From NCBI RefSeq assembly GCF_003945595.2, contig NW_024104527.1:558001-622000 (forward strand): a stretch of 64,000 bases of DNA, read 5' to 3'. The DNA is from Pipra filicauda. Lineage: Eukaryota > Chordata > Aves > Passeriformes > Pipridae. Position numbers and translations under genes: made by a program. The notes beneath the pieces are model-generated. The model saw nothing but the letters and a program-made list of their open reading frames with translations, did no database searches and was not told where the DNA came from. Below, piece after piece: positions 1 to 43,400 of the stretch (its first letter is position 1; every line of letters begins with the position of its first letter).

Positions 1-295
1 GTCCATACAATCAGAAGCAGTTTCTTACCTTTGATCATCTCTGATGCCCATCTTTATACCTTTTCCTTGCTCTGCTTTCTCTCTTTCCTAGGATTACTAA
101 AATTAATTTAGGGAAAACTGCTGAAATTGTAGAGCATATAAAGTGTTTGGGAACATCAAACACAGAATTCCTTGGAGTTCACATATAGAATCCTTAATCA
201 TATCCTGATCTTTAGATTTAAACCCATTAGAAAGAAGAAAAAAAAGAAGTAAAACAAACCTATACAGAGCAGAAAAGCAGACAAAAGACACTCAC
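1..295 (-). other. DNM3: DNM3 intron 7, partial
   Basis: AT-rich sequence following the exon 7 donor. No exon, repeat or other element is recognisable. Confidence 0.8.
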
Positions 296-31984
<31,689 letters not shown>

Positions 31985-32037
31985 CCCGCCGCCGCCTCCT
32001 CCACCCGCCGCCGCTGACAGGTAACGGGCGGCGCACT

Positions 32038-32047
32038 GCGCATGCGC
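32038..32047. promoter_or_regulatory. NRF1-like palindromic site
   Basis: GCGCATGCGC within TGCGCATGCGC, which is the NRF1 consensus. Its place in the presumed DNM3 core promoter, close to a GC box, makes a functional site plausible; binding is inferred. Confidence 0.65.
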
Positions 32048-33088
32048 CCCTCCCTCGGGCTTGGGGGCGGGGCCTCCGCGGGGAGAACACGCCCTCTCCC
32101 GGTGCGGGTCCCGCTGTTGTCCCAAAATAGGTGCTTTTTCCCGGTGTTTACGAGGCTGGTCCGCACACGGAGTCGAGGTGTGTGATTTATTTACAGTTCT
32201 GTGCAGAAAGGGGGGCTGGGTGGCAAGTCCTTTTGCCATTCACGACGACTACCAAAAGTTTTCACATTTTAGCAAACAACGGCATTAGTGTTCATCGGCT
32301 ACAAGTTGCCTGGTTGTCCTGTTAATTAGTACTCTATCTTCCATGGGTTAATGATTCTCTCGTTTCTCATGCTAATTAGTCCGCATGCTCCATCTTTCTC
32401 TTCTTCTGAGCTGGTGGGCTTCCTGGATTGGTGGTCTGTGAGTCGGTGGTTGTGATCTGCCCCTGCCAGAGTTGCCTGTTACCCAGTCAGAGATGATTTC
32501 AGCACAGTTGCTGAGTTGACTTTATTGGTTTCTTCCTTATCTTGGTGGTTCTGCCAAACGTCCTTGTAAACCATACATTCGGAATTCTTTATGTCCACTG
32601 TCAGCGGTACATCCTTCTTCCCGAGCTTCGGCAACCTCCCCTTAGGTCTGAGCTCATTGAAACATATCAAGCCCTAAACCTTAACAAGGCAATTCTACTG
32701 ACAAGTAATTTATCTTTCTAACATCAGGACATCACTTAGAGCTTGCTATTTGTTTCACGGATTAAATCTCCTTTCTTGCTGATTAGGCTTGAAAGTAAAC
32801 AGAGATTAAACATCAAAGAATGTCTTTTCTTAAGAGAATTTTACATATTCCACATTTTGCAACACCACCAAGAAGGGCTGAGCCACGGGAGCCCAAGGTG
32901 GTGGTGGGGTCCTCTCTGCTCCTTCTGTGGGGACACCAGCAGAGCCTCTCACCGGTCACTGGCCCGGGGTAGCCGCTCACAGGGAGCATCCATGGGGTCC
33001 TCCTGGCCTTCTGGAACCCCCACTGACAACTCGAGTGGCTGGGTGGGCTCATCCCAGCTTTAGATACCAGCACTTTAAGTACACCCAG

Positions 33089-33421
33089 CTTTAGATATTT
33101 ATAAATATCTAAAGAAGGGGTGCCAAGGAGATGGAGCCAGGCTCTTCTCTGTGGTGCCAACCACTAGGATGAGACACAACGGGCAGAAACTGATGCACGG
33201 GAAGTTCCACCTGAATACAAGGAAGAAATTCTTTACTGTGTGGGTGACCACACACTGGAACAGATGCCTAGAGGGCGTGGAGTCTCCCTCACTGGAGACA
33301 TTCCAGAACCATCTGAGCTCAATCCTGTGCCATGTGCTCTAGGATGACCCTTCTTATGCAAGGAGGTTGGACCGGATGACCCGCTGTGGTCCCTTCCAAC
33401 CTGACCCATTCTGTGATTCTA
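33089..33421 (+). repeat. CR1 LINE 3' fragment
   Basis: Typical avian CR1 3' region. It starts at the TATTTATAAATATCTAAAG block, continues through GGTGCCAAGGAGATGGAGCC, GGAAGTTCCACCTGAATAC and CACTGGAACAG, and ends with TCCCTTCCAACCTGACC and TTCTGTGATTCTAT. It is 5'-truncated, as nearly all CR1 copies are, and has no intact reverse transcriptase frame. The first 26 bp form a perfect palindrome. Confidence 0.9.
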
Positions 33422-34249
33422 TCCCTGCCTGAGGAAAAGCCATCCGTGGTGCTGGGACCCTCAGGCACAAGATGCACAGTTTGCCCAGGTCAGCACACTG
33501 ACCATGAGGCCATCAGGCTGCCCCCTGATCCCAGCTGGCCACCTCCTCCTGCTGGTGGAAAGGGCTGCAGTGTCCCTTGAGAGCCCCTGAACACAGGACT
33601 GCGGCACCCTCCGGCACCCAGGAGAGGTTTCCATGCCCTCTTCCTCAATGACTTTTCTCACCAGGCTGGGAAGAGGGCCAAACTGGGAGCCCATGGAGGA
33701 GCCAGGTTCCGCTGGCCGGCATGGGACCTGGCAGACAACTGGCTTCAGCACTTCCCGATCTGCGGAGCGGGGAATTTTGGAGCAGTCCCAGTGGCTGAAT
33801 TCCTCCCAGCTCCTGCCTGCAATGGGAACAGGAGCAGCAGGGACCACGATCCGTCCCTGCAGCATGTGAGTGTCCCTGGCAAACCTCACAGACACTCGGC
33901 CATGGGTGGAGTGCTGGCAGGTCAGACACCTTCACCAGAGCCGTGGCAGGGCAGGCCCAAGGAGGTGGGTCTGGCCGAGCTGGCAGCAGGTGGATGGCTC
34001 AGGAACGGGCTGGGAAGCAACAACAAGATCCAAGCCATGTCGCTGCAGTGGGTTCAATTTAAAAATGCACACTGAGGCTGAGCTAAGAGCTCAGGCAAAC
34101 AACAGAGATGAGGTTTATCTGTGATTACTGGCAGCAGTCACAACATGAAAATATCCAAAACGCAGGCTTTGGAGTCCTGCAGCGATAAAAGTTATCCTCT
34201 GTATTAAACCAGACACCGGCCTCACTCAGCGTGAAAAGCAAAACAAAAG

Positions 34250-34560
34250 GGAACTGTGAACATCCCGCAGGCTGACGGAGACTAATGATCTGGAGGATTA
34301 TCAAAACTTCTTGGCCAGAGCTCCCAATAAGTGTGAAAAATTACTCCCTACAACAGACTAACTTATAACTCTGGAAACAAATGAACAGTTTTTAATCGGC
34401 ATAATGCAGGCTTTGCCACTGCAGTTAGACCACAGCATCTGGGAAAAGCCTTGCCATCATTCCTATCTAGATGGGGCCTGGGAGTTATTGACATAATTAT
34501 GCCAATTAGCAGCATGATTATGTCTTTCCCCACTCCTGAGAAAGCAGGCTATGCCAGGAG
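34250..34560. promoter_or_regulatory. Candidate regulatory block rich in homeodomain-type cores
   Basis: Non-repetitive stretch with a run of TAAT/ATTA cores: ACTAATGATCTGG, a TTTTTAATCGG segment, then ACATAATTATGCCAATTAGC and ATGATTATG close together near 34490-34521. It sits 2.5 kb upstream of the DNM3 ATG, in otherwise GC-richer intergenic DNA. Regulatory function is inferred from composition and motif density only. Confidence 0.35.
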
Positions 34561-37429
34561 GCACTAGAGTAGCTGCCTGGCCTTCCTCCAGTTCATGGGT
34601 TTCTACGGAGGCTGGAAGCCGGGAAGAACAGGATCACATTCTGGCCAAATCTGCCTCGTCTGAGCATCAGAGCACTGTGTGCTGCCCCCATGAAATAATT
34701 AAGATCCGTAGAAGAGCAGCCTGGCAATAGAATTGCATCTCCACAGGAGACAAATGAAGATCGGAAAAGGCACGATGCCTGAGGAGTAACACTATGCGCA
34801 CCTGATAACCTAAGGATAACCTGTCCTTTCCCTTCCAGTCTTTAGATTACATCTTTGTTTGCTTCCGTGATTAAGATAACATAAATTAAGAAAACACCTT
34901 AGACTAGGAAAAGTCTGAGTTATTCCCCCAAGTCTGGGAAGTTCACAAATCAAACTTTTTGTCCGGTGAAGCAGAGTTAAAGCTGCCAAGTCACCACACT
35001 CACCCCACCACTCCATCACTTACAAAAATCCACACTCCCCTCAGAAAAAAAGCCACAAGCAGCCAAGGATAGATTTCCCATCTTCTGGAAAAAGCACAGA
35101 CATTTTCTTTATACATGCCCCTCTTACCATGAGGGTGCTCGTTTTTCCAACAATTCCAAGAGAGCAGTGAAGGAGAGAGGAAGGGCACCCGAGTGTATCT
35201 TCAGGTCTCTGCTTTTCCTAAATGACTTCTCTGGACGGCTTGTTCCAAACCCCCGTGTGGAGCCCAGCCTGGCTTTCTGAATTTGCCAAGATTCATAGTG
35301 GCTAAATTAAAGGAAACAGGGGTACTGCTATGAGAGACCATTGCAAAGCTTCATGTAATGAATAACCATGAAATATAAGACACAAAGCAGTGTCAGGAGG
35401 CCATGCAAGAAACTGTTTTCTGGGGAAGCGCTGAGTGTGATCCTCAGGAGCACAGAGCTGCTCACTGGTTAACCAGCTAAACACAATCTACTTTTACCCT
35501 CTGCTCAGTTGTGCCCCACAATATTTATCATTTCGTTTTGCCATGTGCCAGGCTCAGCAAGCAGAGAAAACCTTTTCTGACCACCTCTCCTGGCACAGCA
35601 GGAAGGCTGCCCTGCTCCCCAGGGTGACGTGCCAACTCCATCAGCGTGGTCTGATGTCAGATGTCACCACCTCCAGCAGCCTGGCCAGGGGCTCCTAGCC
35701 CTGTTGAAGCCTCCAGTGCATTTCAGATCAAGCCTACAGACAGCAAGTTTGTCCTGCCATGACTTTCAGAAAAATATATGGCAAAAATAGCCTGGCTTCA
35801 GGGTGCAGCTGTAGCATTCAAGGCCACAAACTTACCCACAGACAATTCTCCCTAAGCAGGCAGCGTGACGTTAAAGCTGAGGACATTTGGATCAGGTCCT
35901 CAGGCTGCTTTATAAACACACACCAGTGCAATTCCCTTCATGAAAAGTGGGTTGTATATAAAATATCAGAGCAGACTTGCAGATGCCTGCAGTGAAGAGC
36001 CAGGCAGGATCCCCCTGCCGGCAAAGCAGGCAGGACCCTGCCTGTGGGGAGCAGAGCACAGAGGAGGCTGCATCCTCTCCCCAGGAAGAATTAAGAAGAG
36101 GCGGGTTCCTCCACACTTGCTCTTCTCCCCGGGGACTTTCCTCACCTCCTTCTTGCTTCAGATACAAACCCAGAGTCTTGCAGAGCTTTTCAGGCAGCTG
36201 ATCAGCACAGAGCAGGGGGAGGTGTAGGCAAGGAGCCCGTGCAGGGGGAGCTCCCAGGTTCTCAGCAGCACCTGGCTCTGCAGTGGAGCTGCACGAAGGT
36301 CCCAGCCAGCGCTGTGCCTGTGTATCTGCCAGGAGCAGAGCTCCAGAGCTCAGACCTTGAAGCTGCAAAAGATAGAATTCAAGCCAGTGAAAGAAAGTCA
36401 GAGCGGCCCCAGAGCTGTGATTAGATGTAGTGGCTGCAGCATTTCTCCCTGTAAAGAGGATGTGCTTTCTGCTTTCCCCCCACAGCCTGGGGCACTGCTG
36501 ACTCACTGATCGTGGGACAGTGACAACCCAGTCTCTGTCCCATCTCTCCTCCCTCCTGCCCTGTGACCTCCAGCTGCATTCTTTAGTCGGGTGCATCCAG
36601 TTCCAGGGTAGAAAAAGGGCACTGTGCTGCATTGCAGCCTGCAGAGGCATTTCCCAGCTGCCCTGAGCACCCCAGGAAAGAGCTGTACTCCCTCACTGCA
36701 GCCTGGCAGCACGCCTGCTTCCTTGGTCACAAAGCCAGGCAAGCCAAGTGCTTCCCTAAGGAAAGATTTCATGTCCAAAACACTCCCCATATGCTTCCAC
36801 CCTCCGGGAAGTGGCTGGTGCAGCCCTTGCTACGCTGTGATTGTGCCATGCCTGGACAGCAGCAGCATCACCAGGCAGCCAGGCTCTTCCCAGGTGAAGG
36901 GAATCAGCCTCAGCACTTAGTCCCTGCGGCTTTTATTACTGCAAAATCTCTCCCAGCTGCTTGATGTACTTTCAGCTGGTGACGGTATGTCCCCTGTCCA
37001 CCTCCAACCTCTTCCCTAGAGCCCAGCCACCTCCAGTCCTTCTGCAGAGCAGGGACCTGTGTTGTGACACCTGAGGAGGTTTTACCATCTGAGGTGTCTG
37101 TGTGGCACCCCACCTCTGCCTGCCTCACAGTGTCACTGTCCTGCCAGCTGCCTGCCCACACAGTCACCCCGGGGCCAAAGAGCCTCCATGGCTGGGCATG
37201 GCTGGCTGCATCCCTCCACCTGAGATCAGGAATCCCAGGGCTGACCCATCAACTCCCTGTGTCTCATTCACTGGAGCGGCAGCAGGACTGGGATGTGATG
37301 CTTTGAGAAGGATTGGGACCACACCAGACCAAATCATCCCCAGCTGGCTACAGCCTCACACCTGAGCCATGGGACGAGTTATGCACCGGTCTGTTTTTGT
37401 GCTGGGAAATCCAGAAAGGAAAAAGTCAA

Positions 37430-37800
37430 CATCTCGGCGCCAGTGGAGGTTGCTAAGTGACAGCAGAGCTTGTTTCTATCCCACCGCTTACAGCGTGGCT
37501 ACGCTGCAAAGGAAGTAAGTGAGGAGTAAGGGATGTAAACATGAGTATATTGCCAAAACACTCAACAGAACACACAGTTGCCAAACATATACATTAGCTG
37601 CAAGTTTTGGCTGCCAGCAGAGAAATATTTACTACGTGTCAATTTTCCAGCCTTGGAGCATTTTACCTGCAGAGGAAGACTTTGTGTATTTGCAGCGTTC
37701 ATGAATTTGCCAGTTTTCCAGCTGAAATTTATTTCCAGACCAAACTTGTAGCTGCAAGGACAGCTGCAACGAACTGAGATTTCATCCTTACATTGTTTCT
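37430..37800. promoter_or_regulatory. Candidate non-coding element between METTL13 and DNM3
   Basis: Single-copy AT-rich block in GC-richer surroundings, containing the near-repeated phrases CAATTTTCCAGCC and CAGTTTTCCAGC about 70 bp apart. It has no open frame of note and no repeat signature. A regulatory role is speculative. Confidence 0.25.
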
Positions 37801-39678
37801 AATAGATGGCTTTTGTTTTCCCACCAGGATGTGGCGTTATGCAGCATTTGGGAAGCACAACAGAAAGGCAGAACTGGACAAGGGAGGGATGAAGGCAGCC
37901 TTTGTATCAGCTCCTGGGGAAGAAAGGAGATGGTTTTGGTAAAATAAAGGGCATACACACAAACCTATGTCGTTGGAATTATGTTGAGAATTGCATACTA
38001 AGTTAAAAATAGCCTAAATGCAGCACTGCTGATCCAGTTGAGAAATTTGCCATTGCTAAGCTGGGTGGATAATAGATATCTTTCAAAACAGTGCTCATCA
38101 CAGAGAAGCTTTAGAAACTTAACTGTGTGGGGGCAGGCAGACTTCCACCCAGCTCAGGCTCCAGCCTTGTCCCTCCCATTGCCCATGTGCTGCCTCAAAC
38201 ACACTACAGGAGTGACAGGGTGCCGAGCAACAGAGGGCACCTACCCACAGTGGCAGCCTTTATCTGAGGCAGGGAGCAGGCCAGCCCTGCTCTCCCGTGC
38301 CTGGGAACCATCAAAAGCACTTATTAAAAAAAGCATCTGCTCCCTCTGCATAGAAGCAGGCTAGCCCAGGGAGAAAGTAGGGCAGAGATTTGTCCCTCTG
38401 TGTGAAGGGGAGTAAAGTAGGTGGCATGGGAGAAGGGATCTGAAGAGTGGTTCCCGAAGTAGAACCTGCTGGAAAATTAAAATTAAAATACAGGCACAGA
38501 GGGGCCTGTCAGAGGGACATGCTCACTGTCAGCATGGTTGACATAGGGTCTCCTGGGCACCAACAGCCCCATCTCCTGCATCAGTGGAGTGGCCATGGTA
38601 CCCACTGGTTTAGGGTCCTCCCCAGGGTGGGAGCCCTTGGGATGTGCTTTCCATGGCCCCGTGGAGCTGGTGAACTGCAAACTCTCATGCTCGTGCACCC
38701 TCTCGCTTTGCTTTCTAAGTGAAGGAGGATTTCCCAGATGGAGGAGAGCTGGGTCCTTCTGTGGAGGAAGGAGAGGCTGAGGAGGGGCACGACATCACCC
38801 CATATCCCTGTGGGACAGGGTGCATGGGCTGCAAAGCTGGGAGATGGCTCCAAGACACGGCTGCTATTGCCTCCATACTAAGGGCTAGGTGAAATCCCTC
38901 CCTGAGCCTACTTCTGATGTGTTGTTATCTCCCTGGGCTGTGGAAAGGTGCCTGTGGAAGGTTTGCTTTGGGAAGCAGCTGCCAGAAAGATGTCCTGGCT
39001 CAGGTGGCCAGCGGCAGAAGGGAGCATGGAGTGAGGGTAAAGGATCAGTGGCAAAGCATCAGAGTGCCTGAGCAGGTTTTCAACTTGCTGTCTGCAAGCT
39101 GATCCATTGTACCATGTCTCAGAGTCATTTTGGTACCAGCTGTTGCAGGGGAGAAAGACAAGCCCCCAAAAAACAGCTTCTGATGAATGTATGAACACCA
39201 GCAGGTCTCCTGCTCTGTAACCAGCCAGGATACACCAGGTCAGGTCTTCAACTAAACTTCTCAGGGAGAGACAAAATGAGGTGTCTAGGCTGGAATGGGG
39301 TGCTGTGGGAACACCCCAATGGGTATTTTCCTGCTGCCTTTTCATCTTGCAGGAAGGCTGACCAGCAGCAGCTGGGTGAGCAGTTTGGAGTGGCCAGGGG
39401 CCCAAGCCCAGGGCTGGGTCCCTGCTGGCCCAGGGGAGAGAAGGTCTGGGGGCTCAGGGTGTTACAGGTCTCAGTCCAGTGGTGATAGCTGGAGAGATGC
39501 AGAAGAGTGAAAACACAGTGGGGTCCAGTTTGGAGAGGGCAGCGGTGCTTAAGGGGCAGCTGCCTGTCCCCAGGACATGTCCTTGACGTGCAGAGGTGAC
39601 TGTAGCTTTTCCAGGGTGTGGGTGCTTCAGAAATTAGCCCTAGCAAAGCACTGCAGGCCTCAGAGCAGCCCTGAGCAC

Positions 39679-39684
39679 TTTATT
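39679..39684 (-). terminator. METTL13: METTL13 poly(A) signal
   Basis: AATAAA on the minus strand, 466 nt past the stop codon. It is the first canonical signal met downstream of the METTL13 stop, giving a 3' UTR of about 0.5 kb. Confidence 0.7.
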
Positions 39685-40149
39685 CTCACAGCCCACCCAC
39701 ACATATCCACAACCAGGCTTGGGGCAGCACCAGGGCTCTGCAGAGACACCAGGGATGCTGGAGAGGCAGAAGAGAGGCAGCATCAGAGGGAAGGCACTGT
39801 GCTGGAGGGGAAAGAGGTGGTTGGAGGGATGTTTTTCCCACAGTGGGGAAACAATGGGGACAGACCCAATCCCACAGTCCTGCCAGTCCCACAGCACCTT
39901 CCTCCCCTCACCAGCTCAACACTGTCCCTTGCGCTCCACAGCCCTCCTCAGTCCCAGACCCCTTCCTGGGGAGCCACGCTGCAGGAAGCACCTTCCCATG
40001 CCAGTTCATCCCTCAGGCAGACCCAGGCCAGCACATGCCCCCCAGGGGTGGCAGTCCCAGCCACGGGCACCCCTCTGCTGTGGGGCCAAGGCACCCACAT
40101 GAGGAGCACTCTCTTGAGCAGCGTCTCAGCCTGTCCTGAGGAGCCCCTC

Positions 40150-40424
40150 TCAGAGGATCCTGACAGCCTGCAGCATGTCTGCCAGCACGTATGAGCTGTC
40201 CCAGGGGCGCCCTGGCTCCCGCAGGGCCCCCTCCAGCGCCCGGGCACGTGCCCCCAGCTCCGCAGGGTCCCGCCGGCCCTCGGGGCTGGGCTGGCAGAAC
40301 AGGATCTCGTTGACCTCCCCTTCGATGCGACGCGTGTAGAGCAGCGGGAAGACATCCCTGAGGGTGGCCAGGACAGACTCCTTCAGCCGGGCATCACGGC
40401 ACACCAGGTTGAGCACAAAGATTC
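40150..40424 (-). CDS. METTL13: METTL13 exon 8 (terminal)
   Basis: 275 nt, [15 protein letters not shown] to the C-terminal VRIL followed by TGA at 40150-40152. [14 protein letters not shown] is strongly conserved. Acceptor CTGCAG. Confidence 0.96.
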
Positions 40425-43400
40425 CTGCAGCAGGAGGAGAGGGGTGGGAGTTCAGCCTGTGTACACCACCCTGCTCCCTGTGGGAACACAGCTGAATCGG
40501 TGCCACCACAGTGCAAATGTCTCCCCCACGGCAGCACGAGGAGTACCAGCATCCCCCTGGTACCCTTGGCCCAGCTCCATGTCCCTGCTGCCACATGGGT
40601 CGTGGGTGGCCACGATCTGTTCTCAGGTACCGCCTACACCCTTCACTTCCAGCAACCCTTCCTGGCCCCCCGGGATGTCTCAGCCTGCCTGACCCAGCAG
40701 TGCTGCAGGCCACCTCCTCAACCCTGCTGGCACAACACCCAGCGAAACACTCAGATCCAGGACCCACCAGGAGAAGCAGATGCCACACAGCAATGCTGTC
40801 TGTGGCCACTATTCTCCAGGATGAGAAATGGTGGCACAACCCCAGCTCCACACAGAGCCAGCCAGCCTGGCCACAGGGACACAGCCAGATCTCCCCTCCT
40901 ACCTTCTGGCTTGAGGATGGTTTTAACTTTCTGCAGGAAGGGCTTTTCCACAAAGGCTGGAGGTGGGCAGCTCATCCCCACTGTGAGGTCTTTGCTGTCC
41001 ACGTCGAACATGATGGTATCATACTGGGCTGGGGCTGCAGGAGGAAGCACAGAGAGTTGTTATCCCATGGGACAGAGGTGAACCACACACGATTGAGAGG
41101 CAACAAATGGGATGGTCCAGACATCTCCTCTGCCATGTTATGGGTCTCTTCTCTCTCCTGGGGTTTCTCTTTCCAAATGAAACCCACAGCAGCAGCCCTT
41201 GGTGCTGAGGGAGGCAGCAAATCTAAGGTCCCCTGCACACTAGGCAAGGACAGGCTGTGAGCTGCAGAGACCTGGTGAGGCTGGAGACTGTGACACATGG
41301 CAGGAGATGGGCAGGGGATGAAAACAGCCCAGGACCTCAATCCTCAACATGTCACCCACCAGACTTGATGGGGTACCCAGAATGCTCCCCAAGAAGGTAC
41401 CTTCAGCTGCCAGCTTGGCCACGTAGTCCAGGCCATCGGAGAGGTGCACTTGCATCCGGTCACCCTGGGAGAAGCCGAACCAGCGCGTCGCCACCTCCAG
41501 CATGGAGGGGTCAATCTCCACCACGGCCACATGGGCCTGTGAGAAGTAGTCATGGATGAAGAGGGGCAGGCTGCCACCGCCAAGCCCCACCACCAGCACT
41601 GCCAGCGAGGCTCCTGCCAATGGAGAACACCCAGTGAGCCACCAGGATGCCTGGCTCCAACTGCTCATCCCACCCACTATCCACAGACCACTTTGGGAAG
41701 GGTGCATGGGGCCAGAAAAGCCATTCCCCAAGGAGCTGGGGTGTGGGGACACAGGCGCACCTGCCCCCAGCACAGCCTCTCACTGCTGGCCTTGTCACCT
41801 GGGAGGGGGTCGGGGCCCCCCAGCAGGCAGAGCCCTGCGACCATGGCCTTGTGGTGCTCACAGCACAGGTAGCTCTTGTCGATGGCTGCAGGTGGCTCAG
41901 CAGGGCTGGGTATCTTCTTGTCTCTTCTCCGTTTCTTCTGGCCTGAATGACAGGAGACACCAGCTGGTAAGGCAAGGTGGGAGACAGAGGTGCCCTCTGG
42001 GGACTAGCCACCCCCAGCCCTGCCCCACCCACAGCGCAAAACCGCTCCCAGAGCTGCTCTGGGACAAGGCAGGCAGGTCCCAGCAGGACTTTTACCTTCC
42101 TCCTCAGTCTCATCTCTGTCACCTCCCCAAAAAAATCAGCCTTGGCCCCTGCCCCTTCCTGGCTGCCCCAGGTACCTGGGAGAGGTGTGGGAGCCAGGAG
42201 CCGGGCCTCCGACTGCACCACGTTCCTGTTGCGGAGGAAGATGAGGCGGCGGAAGTAGCAGGTGCCGTCTCCCTTCACGTCCTCCACCACGTACTCCCCG
42301 CTCAGGGGGCTGGTGTCCTGGTGCCGCACCGCCCGCACCCCAATGTCCCCTCCCACGGACAGGAAGGGCACCTGCAGGAAGGACAGTGACTGGTGTGAGG
42401 AAGGAAAGACTACAAAAACAGAGCCTGGCATTCCCGCTGTCCTGACAATGGCTACGGAGCCATTGGATGAAGGCAGGAGCAGTGGGATGCCACAGGACCT
42501 GCACTGGTTTCACTCCCATCCGTGTGTTGGGGGTACAGGGAGCAAACACCTCATGACTTCTTGCAAGAGCTCAGGTTTGGGGAGTTGGGGAAGGAAGGAG
42601 ACAGGATGAGCAGAAGTTAAAGCTAGGATTAAGAAGAGGCTGCTCTCAGGATTTCGGGATGCCCGGTTTTCTTGGGATGCTGGGTTTTTGAGGGGAAGGA
42701 TTTCACACTGAATCTGCCTCCAAGCAAAGGTAGACAGCTGGAAGGAAAACTGGGAAGAGCTGCACCTGAAGCCAGACTCCTGCCCACCAAGGCAGCCAGC
42801 TCACACTTTGCAGCTTGGTCTCCCTTGGAGAAGAGGGATTCACTGCTGGAAAGGAACCAGCCTGTTCCCGGTTTTGGGGAAGCCAATCCAGGGGTTTGGG
42901 CAGTGGGGGCTCACCTGCTGCCGGGCAGGGAGGCCTGGCGGGGCCAGCTCCATCACCTTCCCTGACAGCTCTGCCTGGATGCCAGCCATGCCCTCGTAGT
43001 GCTGCTCCCTGTGAAGGGCCACGGTGACCAGGCGCCCAAAGCCCGCACTGGTGGCCAGCTGCCTCCGTCCCTCCTCCGTGCCAAAGAGCCACTCGGTTTC
43101 TCTGCCCTGTGGAACTGCAGAAGGGGATGCCATCAGCCTGGGCTGCTCCTGGTCCCAGGGGCAACCACCCCAACCTCCAAGGGAGGAGCCACAGGGAATG
43201 GCAAGACATCATGGCAAGACTAGAGCCGTGCACCACAACCATCAAGAGAGCCAGGAGCTCCCCTGTTTTGAGCAAGCTCATGCAGGAGGCTGGAAAAGCC
43301 ATGTCTCATTAGAAGGGGTGTCCAACAGCCTCACGACCTGTCTCCAGGCTGTGCTAAGCCCCAGCTTTGCAGTTGTGCAGGGGGGGGAACAGCGCCACTG

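Larger units (their letters stand above)
32121..39660. other. Intergenic region between METTL13 and DNM3
   Basis: About 7.5 kb between the METTL13 poly(A) signal and the DNM3 promoter. It contains one well-preserved CR1 fragment (33089-33421). The remaining sequence is single-copy in appearance, with two AT-rich motif-dense blocks (34250-34560 and 37430-37800) that look like candidate regulatory elements. Open frames here, the largest being 35910-36650 on the minus strand, show no domain, no supporting splice structure and compositional bias, so no gene is called. Confidence 0.75.

Noticed and set aside
31985..32239. N-terminal extension of DNM3 from an upstream in-frame ATG at 32239
   Set aside because: The extension has no dynamin similarity, is polyglycine near the junction, and overlaps the presumed core promoter.
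35910..36650. 246-aa minus-strand open frame between METTL13 and DNM3
   Set aside because: No motif, no signal of splicing, no repeat-free conservation evidence, and other open frames on both strands overlap it. Treated as chance.
41556..42389. 277-aa plus-strand open frame
   Set aside because: Antisense shadow of METTL13 exons 4-6 and their introns, with low-complexity composition and no recognisable family.
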